From assembly GCA_021815005.1 (NCBI GenBank), contig JAKAHL010000169.1, forward strand, positions 1 through 5,124: a stretch of DNA of 5,124 bases, read 5' to 3'. The notes under the pieces are model-generated. The model made no database searches and was not told the origin of the DNA. It was given only the letters and a program-made list of their open reading frames with translations. Position numbers and translations under genes: made by a program. Shown here one piece after another: positions 1 through 5,124 of the stretch; within the stretch, counting starts at the first letter, position 1, and the number at the start of each line of letters is the position of its first letter. Source of the DNA: Chloroflexota bacterium. GTDB taxonomy: Bacteria; Chloroflexota; Limnocylindria; Limnocylindrales; CSP1-4.

Positions 1-1
1 G

Positions 2-553
2 CTGCTGGTGCGGGAGCCGGATCGCGCCGGCGGCGAGCGGCGGGTGGGCAGGATCGTGGAGGTCGAGGCGTACCTCGGGCCCGAGGACCGCGCCTCGCAC
101 GCGAGGATTGGCCCCACGCCGCGCAACCGGGCAATGTTCGGCCCGCCCGGGACGGCCTACGTGTACCTTGTCTACGGCATGCACCACTGTCTCAACATCG
201 TCACCGAGCCCGACGGACGCCCGGCGGCGCTCCTGGTCCGCGCCGCGGAGCCCGTGGAGGGCCTGGGCGCCATGCTCGCCGCAAGGGGCCGGGCCGGGAT
301 CGCCGACGATCGCCTCGCCGCGGGCCCGGGCTGCCTGGGGGCCGCCTTCGGCGTGGATCGGACCCTCGACGGGATCGACCTGTGCGACCCGGCGTCAACG
401 CTCCACCTCGCGGCCGCTCCGGACGGCGAGCCCGCCCGGGCGGTGGTCGCCGGCCCGAGGGTCGGCATCGCGCACGCCGGCGAGCCTGCCGTCAGCAGGC
501 CCTGGCGGCTGGCCGTGGTCGGCAGCCCGTCGCTGAGCCGACGGGCGCCCTGA
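2..553 (+). CDS. 3-methyladenine (alkyladenine) DNA glycosylase, AAG/MPG family, 5'-truncated by window edge
   Basis: Base-excision repair enzyme expected to flip out and cleave alkylated purines (3-methyladenine, hypoxanthine and similar) from DNA in the cytoplasm, leaving an abasic site. The frame is open to the left edge. The GTG at 8 reads as an internal Val in a Leu-Leu-Val-Arg strand typical of the family, so the true start lies upstream; about 183 residues are visible and perhaps 15-25 are missing. Counting the Val at 8 as residue 1, the family pattern [13 protein letters not shown] holds the catalytic Glu20 and the base-stacking Tyr22 and His31, equivalents of human E125, Y127 and H136. 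[12 protein letters not shown] follows, then [13 protein letters not shown] with Tyr53, the intercalating Tyr56 and Asn63 (human Y159, Y162, N169), and Arg78 in [11 protein letters not shown]-x-L and [10 protein letters not shown] come later, and the protein ends with the usual RVGIAHAGE and GSP strand. One oddity is Cys109 where relatives usually have Lys after GPG. mutS2 begins 2 bases after its stop. Family assignment is very secure. Confidence 0.95.
   Translation: MLVREPDRAGGERRVGRIVEVEAYLGPEDRASHARIGPTPRNRAMFGPPGTAYVYLVYGMHHCLNIVTEPDGRPAALLVRAAEPVEGLGAMLAARGRAGIADDRLAAGPGCLGAAFGVDRTLDGIDLCDPASTLHLAAAPDGEPARAVVAGPRVGIAHAGEPAVSRPWRLAVVGSPSLSRRAP
484..500 (+). repeat. Small perfect inverted repeat inside the 3' end of the glycosylase gene
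   Basis: gcctgc (484-489) pairs perfectly with gcaggc (495-500) around the loop cgtca. It lies 25 bases upstream of the larger junction repeat at 525-546, so the two could form consecutive mRNA hairpins. A 6-bp stem is short enough to be expected by chance in sequence of this composition, and the region codes for conserved glycosylase residues. Confidence 0.25.
525..546 (+). promoter_or_regulatory. Inverted repeat (possible RNA hairpin) at the glycosylase-mutS2 junction
   Basis: The arm gcccgtcg (525-532) is perfectly complementary to cgacgggc (539-546) around a 6-base loop ctgagc, giving an 8-bp stem with seven G-C pairs. It ends 4 bases before the glycosylase stop and 9 bases before the mutS2 GTG, where a ribosome-binding site would sit; no recognisable Shine-Dalgarno is present. 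It falls in the last codons of the glycosylase, after the conserved GSP motif. In mRNA such a stem could hide the mutS2 start until ribosomes translating the glycosylase melt it. The repeat is seen directly; the function is inference, and chance pairing in GC-rich DNA is possible. Confidence 0.35.
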
Positions 554-555
554 CG

Positions 556-2943
556 GTGGACGCCCGCTCCATCGCCCTGCTGGAGTTCCCGCAGGTCCGC
601 GCCCGGCTCGCCGAGCGCACCTCCTTCGACCCGTCGCGCCGCCTGGCGGAGGCGCTCGTGCCGTCGTCCGACCCGGTCATCGTGGCGCGCGGCCTGGACG
701 AGACGGACCAGGCTCGCCAGCTGCTGTCTGACCGGCCCGGCGTCGGGATCGGCGGGGCGAAGGACATCGAGCCGCTCGTCGGGCGGGCATCCCGTGGCGG
801 CCGCCTGGAGGCGCTCCAGTTCATCGACATCGTGGACACGCTTGACGCGGCGGTTCGGCTGCAGACCGCGATCGCGGATGACCGCCGCCCGCTGATCCGC
901 GACGTCGGCCGTCGCCTGCACCCGCTGCCGGCCCTGCGCTCCACCCTCTCGCGGAGCTTCGACCCCGCCGGCGAGCTGCTGGACACGGCCTCGCCGCGCC
1001 TCGGCGCGCTGCGCGCCACCGTCCGGATGGCCTACGACCGGCTCCGCCGGCGCCTCGACTCGCTCGTCGGGTCGGAGCTGGGGAGCGCCCTGCAGGAGCC
1101 CATCGTCACGCTGCGCAACGGGCGCTACGTCGTGCCGATCCGCGCCGAGGCCCGAGGCCGCGTCAAGGGCATCGTCCACGACGCCTCGGGCTCCGGGGCC
1201 ACGCTGTTCGTGGAGCCGCTCGTGGTGGTGGAGCTGGGCAACGCCTGGCGCGAGGCGCAGGCCGCGGTCGAGGAGGAGGAGGGCAGGATCCTCGACGAGC
1301 TCTCGGCGCTGGTCGCGGCCAACGGGCTGATGCTGCGCGAGACGCTCGACGCGCTCGCCCAGTTCGACTTCTGGGCCGCCAAGGCGCAGCTCGCCGCCGA
1401 GATGGACGGGACCCGGGCCGAGACCTCGGACCGCTCCGACATCGTCCTCCTGTCCGCGCGCCACCCGGGCCTGACCGGGCGCGTGGTGCCCATCGACATC
1501 CGCCTCGGCGAGGGCTACACCGCGCTCGTCATCACCGGCCCGAACACCGGCGGCAAGACGGTCACCCTGCGAACCCTGGGCCTGCTGGCGCTGATGCACC
1601 AGGCCGGGCTCCACGTCCCGGCCGAGACGGGCTCCCGCCTGCCCGTGCTGCGCGACGTGTTCGCCGACATCGGCGACGAGCAGTCGATCGCGCAATCGCT
1701 GTCCACGTTCTCGGGGCACCTGCGCTCGATCATCCGGATCGTCGAGCACGCGGGGCCAGGGACGCTGGTCCTGCTCGACGAGCTCGGCGCCGGCACGGAC
1801 CCCACCGAGGGCTCGGCGCTGGCCCAGGCGCTGCTGGAGCACTTCATCCGGTCCGGCGCGCTGGTCGCCGCCACCACGCACTACGCCGAGATCAAGGTGT
1901 ACGCCCACGAGACGCCGCAGGCGCGCAACGCGTCGGTGGCCTTCGACCTCGAGACGCTCTCGCCAACCTACCGGCTCACGATCGGCCTGCCAGGCGGCAG
2001 CCAGGCGTTCGCGATCGCGGAGCGGCTGGGGCTGCCCAACGCGATCGTCGCCGACGCGCGGAGCCGCCTGACCGAGAACCAGCAGGCCTTCGAGTCCACG
2101 CTCGCGTCCATCCGGCGCCAGGAGGACGAGATCGCGGTGGCGGTGGAGCGGGCGCGGGCCGCGGAGGCGAAGGCCGCCGACGCGCTGCGCACCGCGGAGG
2201 AGGAGCGCCGGCGCGCCCGGCGCGAGCGCGACGAGGCCGTGCGGGCCGCGCGCGATGAGGCGCAGCGGCTGGTGGACCAGCTGCGCGAGGACGTGGCCGG
2301 GATGCGCCACAAGCTGGAGCGGGAGACGATCACCGCGCCCGCCATCGACGCCGCCCTCGCCCGCGCCGACCAGACGCTCGAGCGCCTGCCCCAGTCGCGC
2401 CCCGAGGCCGAGCGTCCGCTCGCCCCCGTCGAGCCGCGCGCCTGGCGCCTGGGCGAGCGGGCCCGCAGCCGGAGCGGCGGCTGGGAGGGGCGGATCGCGG
2501 CCCTGGAGAAGGGCGGCACCCGGGCGACACTCGAGGCCGGCGGCATGCGGGTGTCGGTGGGCGTGGACGACCTCGAGCTCGCGATCGGGCCCACCGGCGG
2601 GGGCGGGACGGCAGGCGGCGCCACCGGCAGTGGGCGCCCATCGGCGCCGCGGGGCGAGGCGCCGTCCGGGATCACCTCGATGCGCCTTGCCCGGGCGCGC
2701 TCGGTGGCGTCGTCGCTGGACCTCCGTGGCGCGCGCGTGGACGAGGCGCTCGACGCGCTCTCCCGCTACCTGGACGACGCGTCGCTGGCCGGGCTCGACC
2801 AGGTCACGGTGATCCACGGCATGGGCACCGGGGCGCTCCGCGACGCCGTCCGCGCGCTGGCCGGCTCGCACCCGCTGGTGCGCGGCTTCCGGGCGGGGGA
2901 GCGCGGCGAGGGCGGGGACGGCGCGACGATCGTCAAGCTCTAG
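556..2943 (+). CDS. mutS2: MutS2: MutS-like ATPase with C-terminal Smr endonuclease domain
   Basis: Complete 795-residue protein, close to the usual MutS2 length of about 780-790. MutS2 lacks the mismatch-recognition domain of MutS; in the family it binds branched DNA to restrain recombination, and in Bacillus it acts on collided ribosomes. The core and clamp region holds the conserved EPIVTLRNGRYVVPIRAEAR and GIVHDASGSGATLFVEP (about residues 180-222). The ATPase has Walker A GPNTGGKT (328-335), the ABC-like signature STFSGH (383-388), Walker B LLDELGAGTDPTEG (D408, E409) and the switch TTHYAEIK (H442). A charged Ala/Arg/Glu coiled coil spans about 500-590, a KOW-like region about 630-674, then a Gly-rich linker about 676-705. 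The Smr domain shows LDLRG (721-725) and HGMGTGALR (754-762), so both nuclease motifs are intact. GTG at 556 is chosen because MutS2 homology begins there; the frame is open back to 382 but that stretch is the glycosylase read out of frame. There is no good Shine-Dalgarno, so coupling to the upstream gene is inferred. Confidence 0.96.
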   Translation: MDARSIALLEFPQVRARLAERTSFDPSRRLAEALVPSSDPVIVARGLDETDQARQLLSDRPGVGIGGAKDIEPLVGRASRGGRLEALQFIDIVDTLDAAVRLQTAIADDRRPLIRDVGRRLHPLPALRSTLSRSFDPAGELLDTASPRLGALRATVRMAYDRLRRRLDSLVGSELGSALQEPIVTLRNGRYVVPIRAEARGRVKGIVHDASGSGATLFVEPLVVVELGNAWREAQAAVEEEEGRILDELSALVAANGLMLRETLDALAQFDFWAAKAQLAAEMDGTRAETSDRSDIVLLSARHPGLTGRVVPIDIRLGEGYTALVITGPNTGGKTVTLRTLGLLALMHQAGLHVPAETGSRLPVLRDVFADIGDEQSIAQSLSTFSGHLRSIIRIVEHAGPGTLVLLDELGAGTDPTEGSALAQALLEHFIRSGALVAATTHYAEIKVYAHETPQARNASVAFDLETLSPTYRLTIGLPGGSQAFAIAERLGLPNAIVADARSRLTENQQAFESTLASIRRQEDEIAVAVERARAAEAKAADALRTAEEERRRARRERDEAVRAARDEAQRLVDQLREDVAGMRHKLERETITAPAIDAALARADQTLERLPQSRPEAERPLAPVEPRAWRLGERARSRSGGWEGRIAALEKGGTRATLEAGGMRVSVGVDDLELAIGPTGGGGTAGGATGSGRPSAPRGEAPSGITSMRLARARSVASSLDLRGARVDEALDALSRYLDDASLAGLDQVTVIHGMGTGALRDAVRALAGSHPLVRGFRAGERGEGGDGATIVKL

Positions 2944-2951
2944 CGTCCCGG

Positions 2952-3010
2952 CCGCCCGGGGCGGTGGCCCTCCCGGCCGGCGGCGCGCGGGTGCGATCCG
3001 CCCCGGCCGG
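2952..3010. terminator. GC-only inverted repeats in the convergent gap; possible bidirectional transcription end
   Basis: The 68-base gap between the mutS2 stop and the penicillin-binding protein stop holds two potential hairpins. One pairs ccgcc (2952-2956) with ggcgg (2960-2964) around a 3-base loop. The other pairs ccggcc (2973-2978) with ggccgg (3005-3010) and ggcgg (2979-2983) with ccgcc (2998-3002), with a 2-base bulge and a 14-base loop; its outer arms are also two copies of the palindrome ccggccgg (2973-2980 and 3003-3010). Neither strand has a T-run after the stem, so this is not a classical intrinsic terminator. Position between convergent genes favours a role in ending or pausing transcription, but G/C richness alone makes such pairing easy. 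Confidence 0.3.
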
Positions 3011-3011
3011 C

Positions 3012-5123
3012 CTAGGGCTGCGGGAACGACGGGATGGGCGAGGGCGACGGCGGCAGGTCGCTCGGGCAGGGCGAGAACGGGTCGAACGAGATGCACGTCG
3101 TCGGCGGCGGCGGCGTGACGGGCACCACGGGACAGGTCTTGGTGGGCGCGAACGCGCCGCCCCAGGTCATCCCGAACGGGTAGAAGCCCGAGCCGTAGAA
3201 ATACGACGTGCGGGTGCCCTTCGGGCCGCCGAACACCCCCTGGCCGCGTGCCGCGCGGGCCTGCCAGCCGAGGTCCGCCTTCTGCCACGCCGGCCACGCC
3301 GCGTCCACCTGGCTGAAGTCGATATAGGAGTTGGTGACCATCGGCCCCGCGCAGCCAGCCTGCCACAGCAGCCCGGTCGCCGAGTCGATCTGCTGGGTGA
3401 CCGTGAGCGAGCCCGACGTCGTGGGCGCCGTGCCCGGCAGGTAGATCTCGCTGATGGTCCGGGTGGTGGTCGGGCCCGGCAGCATGCCCGTGGTGGCGTC
3501 CACGGTCGCGGTGACCAGCCCCGCGGGCTCGGTGCGGCTGAACTGGTCGATGGGCATCCCCTTGGAGATCTCGGACATGATGGCGGACCACAGCGGCGCG
3601 GACGTCTCGAGCGACAGCTTCCCGTCGTTGGGGGAGTTGTCGGAGTTGCCCATCCACACGCCCACCACCAGGCCCGGCAGCTTGGGATCCGCGGGCGCCG
3701 GCAGGTAGCCGTCGGCCAGCACGTCGCGGTTGTCCTCGGTCGTGCCCGTCTTGTAGGCGGCGGGGCGGAGCGTCTTGCTGGTGATGCCGTTGGTCGGGGC
3801 CCAGACGCCCCAGAACGGGTTCACGCTCATCTGGGTGTTGCCGGCGAGGATGTCGGTCACGACGTAGGCGGCCTGCTGCGACACCACGCGCTTGCCCGCG
3901 AGGCTCACGCCGGGCTGCGGCCACACCACCTGACCGTCCGGGCCCACCACCTTGAGGATCGTGTGGCGCGGCATCAGCACGCCGCCGTCGGCGATGGCGC
4001 CGTAGGCGCTGATCATGTCGATCGGGTGCACCAGCAGCGTCCCGATGCTCTCCGACGGAACGGCGTAGGTGTTGGCCGGGTACACCAGACCGAAGTCCTT
4101 CGACCGCTGGAGCTGGTGGTCGAGGCCGTCGATGAAGCCCGCCTTGATGGCCGGCACGTTGAGCGAGAACTCGAGCGCGCTGCGCAGGCGGACGGGGCCG
4201 CGCTCGAGCTTGTCGGCCTGCGTGGGCAGGTACGGCGCCTGGCCCGGGCTGGCGAAGTTGGTGACGACGTCCATGAACAGGGTGGACGCGGTCAGGGTCT
4301 TGTCGTCGATGCCGATGACGTAGTCGATGGGCTTGATCGACGAGCCGGGCTGCCGGAAGCCGTCGCTCAGCACGTCGAACTGGGGCTGGAACTGCGGCGT
4401 GCCGTCGGTGGCGTACGCGTTGGCCGAGCCAGCGTAGGCGAGCACCTCCCCGGTGCGGTAGTCCACGACGCCCGCCGCGTCGTTGTGGATGTTGTGCCCC
4501 GACAGCGCCTGGATCCAGCTCCACTCCGACGTCGGGATGCCCTTCTGGCGCAGCAGCGCGGTCTGGTTGGACGCGTTGGGGATGATCGCCGCGGCGTACA
4601 CCCATTTCTCGACGATCTTCTGCATGGTGTAGTTGAGCGTCGTGTAGACCTTGTAGCCGCCGGTGTCGATCTTGCCGCACTGGGCCGTGCCGCAGAGGAG
4701 CTGGCCCAGCTCGTCGCGCACCTGCAGCACGAACTGCGGGGCCAGCCAGCTCGAGTTGGCCGGCGGCGTCAGGACCACGGGCTCCTGCTGGGCGGCGGCG
4801 ATCTCGGCTGCGGTGTAGTGGCCGAGCGTGGCGTTGGTCAGCATCAGCTGGAGGATGTAGTTGCGGCGCTGGACGATGGGGCGGTCGGGCGGGACCACGA
4901 GCTCGCTCACGTCCTTGCCGTTCGCGCCCTTGACCGTCTCCATGACCGCGTTCTTCATGAGGTCGTAGTCGGTCGGCGACTTGGGGATGCCGGCGAGCAG
5001 CGCCATCTGGGCCAGCGACAGGTCGCCCAGGCTCTTGTTCCAGTACCCCTTGGCAGCCGCCGCCACGCCGTAGCTGCGGTTCCCGTAGAAGTTCTGGTTG
5101 AGGTAGTCCTGCATGATCACCTG
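3012..5123 (-). CDS. Class A (bifunctional) penicillin-binding protein, 5'-truncated by window edge
   Basis: Extracytoplasmic, membrane-anchored enzyme that polymerises lipid II (GT51 glycosyltransferase) and cross-links the stem peptides (transpeptidase). The frame runs off the right edge. The GTG at 5120 is internal, since the residues around it (QVIMQDYLNQNFYG) are mid-GT51; the signal anchor and most of GT51 are missing. Numbering from that codon: the GT51 end covers about 1-55 (QDYLNQNFYGNRSYGV, LSLAQMALLAGIPKSPTDYD), then a linker with RRNYILQLML and AAEIAAAQQEP, a small loop with Cys143 and Cys148, and the transpeptidase from about 217 (GVVDYRTGEVLAYAG). All three transpeptidase motifs are intact: SSIK (catalytic Ser260, Lys263), SLN (319-321) and KTGT (457-460), followed by VVGVWMGNSDNSP. 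About 160 residues follow the catalytic domain, with four cysteines (590, 663, 676, 685) and a Pro/Ser-rich end (about 664-702); no PASTA repeats are seen. It is convergent with mutS2 and its promoter is outside the window. The specific PBP subtype cannot be named. Confidence 0.95.
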   Translation of the reverse strand, partial: QVIMQDYLNQNFYGNRSYGVAAAAKGYWNKSLGDLSLAQMALLAGIPKSPTDYDLMKNAVMETVKGANGKDVSELVVPPDRPIVQRRNYILQLMLTNATLGHYTAAEIAAAQQEPVVLTPPANSSWLAPQFVLQVRDELGQLLCGTAQCGKIDTGGYKVYTTLNYTMQKIVEKWVYAAAIIPNASNQTALLRQKGIPTSEWSWIQALSGHNIHNDAAGVVDYRTGEVLAYAGSANAYATDGTPQFQPQFDVLSDGFRQPGSSIKPIDYVIGIDDKTLTASTLFMDVVTNFASPGQAPYLPTQADKLERGPVRLRSALEFSLNVPAIKAGFIDGLDHQLQRSKDFGLVYPANTYAVPSESIGTLLVHPIDMISAYGAIADGGVLMPRHTILKVVGPDGQVVWPQPGVSLAGKRVVSQQAAYVVTDILAGNTQMSVNPFWGVWAPTNGITSKTLRPAAYKTGTTEDNRDVLADGYLPAPADPKLPGLVVGVWMGNSDNSPNDGKLSLETSAPLWSAIMSEISKGMPIDQFSRTEPAGLVTATVDATTGMLPGPTTTRTISEIYLPGTAPTTSGSLTVTQQIDSATGLLWQAGCAGPMVTNSYIDFSQVDAAWPAWQKADLGWQARAARGQGVFGGPKGTRTSYFYGSGFYPFGMTWGGAFAPTKTCPVVPVTPPPPTTCISFDPFSPCPSDLPPSPSPIPSFPQP

Positions 5124-5124
5124 C

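Noticed and set aside
8..10. GTG at 8 as the start of the glycosylase.
   Set aside because: It encodes a Val inside a conserved family strand, the frame is open to the window edge, and starting here would remove the N-terminal part of the fold.
382..555. Extension of the mutS2 frame upstream to the GTG at 382, adding 58 residues.
   Set aside because: The extra residues are Arg/Gly/Pro-rich and show no MutS2 homology; the stretch is the glycosylase gene read in another frame. MutS2-like sequence starts right at the GTG at 556.
3454..4323. Small plus-strand open frames (3454-3708 and 4069-4323) opposite the penicillin-binding protein.
   Set aside because: Both lie antisense to conserved transpeptidase sequence, have no recognisable motif or ribosome-binding site, and are expected by chance at this composition.
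172..4680. A 1502-codon open frame on the minus strand running through all three genes and the intergenic gap.
   Set aside because: Its codons are aligned antisense to mutS2, where a stop would need CTA, TTA or TCA in the sense strand, codons nearly absent at this GC content. Beyond mutS2 it is out of frame with the penicillin-binding protein on the same strand. The product is Arg/Ala/Gly/Pro-rich low complexity with no recognisable motif, while the overlapped genes are clear conserved families.
5118..5120. GTG at 5120 as the start of the penicillin-binding protein.
   Set aside because: The residues here are mid-glycosyltransferase; a start here would lose the membrane anchor and the GT51 catalytic residues. 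The frame continues off the edge.
1..5124. tRNA, rRNA, CRISPR array, insertion sequence or prophage signals.
   Set aside because: The three genes cover almost the whole window and I saw no repeat-spacer pattern, transposase, terminal inverted repeats flanked by target duplications, or RNA-gene signature in the remaining bases.

Overview
The window is very GC-rich, roughly 70% or more by eye, with third codon positions almost always G or C. It is densely packed with ordinary housekeeping genes. MutS2 is uncommon in typical Actinobacteria but common in Chloroflexota, Firmicutes, Deinococcota and Cyanobacteria. A high-GC genome with MutS2 and a class A penicillin-binding protein with a Pro/Ser-rich tail would fit a high-GC Chloroflexota (Limnocylindria-like) or a deep-branching actinobacterial lineage. 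This taxonomic guess is inference only.

Layout: (1) At 2-553, plus strand, is the 3' portion of an alkyladenine (3-methyladenine) DNA glycosylase gene whose start lies left of the window. (2) At 556-2943, plus strand, is a complete mutS2, beginning 2 bases after the glycosylase stop and so very probably co-transcribed and translationally coupled to it. (3) At 2944-3011 is a 68-base convergent intergenic gap with GC-only inverted repeats that may act as a shared transcription end. (4) At 3012-5123, minus strand, is a bifunctional class A penicillin-binding protein. Its 5' part (membrane anchor and most of the glycosyltransferase domain) lies right of the window.

How the genes relate: the glycosylase removes alkylated bases from DNA, and MutS2 acts on branched DNA and/or collided ribosomes. 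The two form a small nucleic-acid-quality-control pair on one transcript. The penicillin-binding protein builds peptidoglycan outside the membrane, is read convergently, and has no visible functional link to the pair. No promoter is visible, because the first gene of each transcription unit begins outside the window.

I did not find a new multi-gene system. The most interesting signals are a perfect 8-bp inverted repeat just upstream of the mutS2 start, which may control coupled translation, and a cysteine-bearing, proline-rich C-terminal extension on the penicillin-binding protein. A 4.5-kb open frame on the minus strand (172-4680) looks striking but is a composition artefact.
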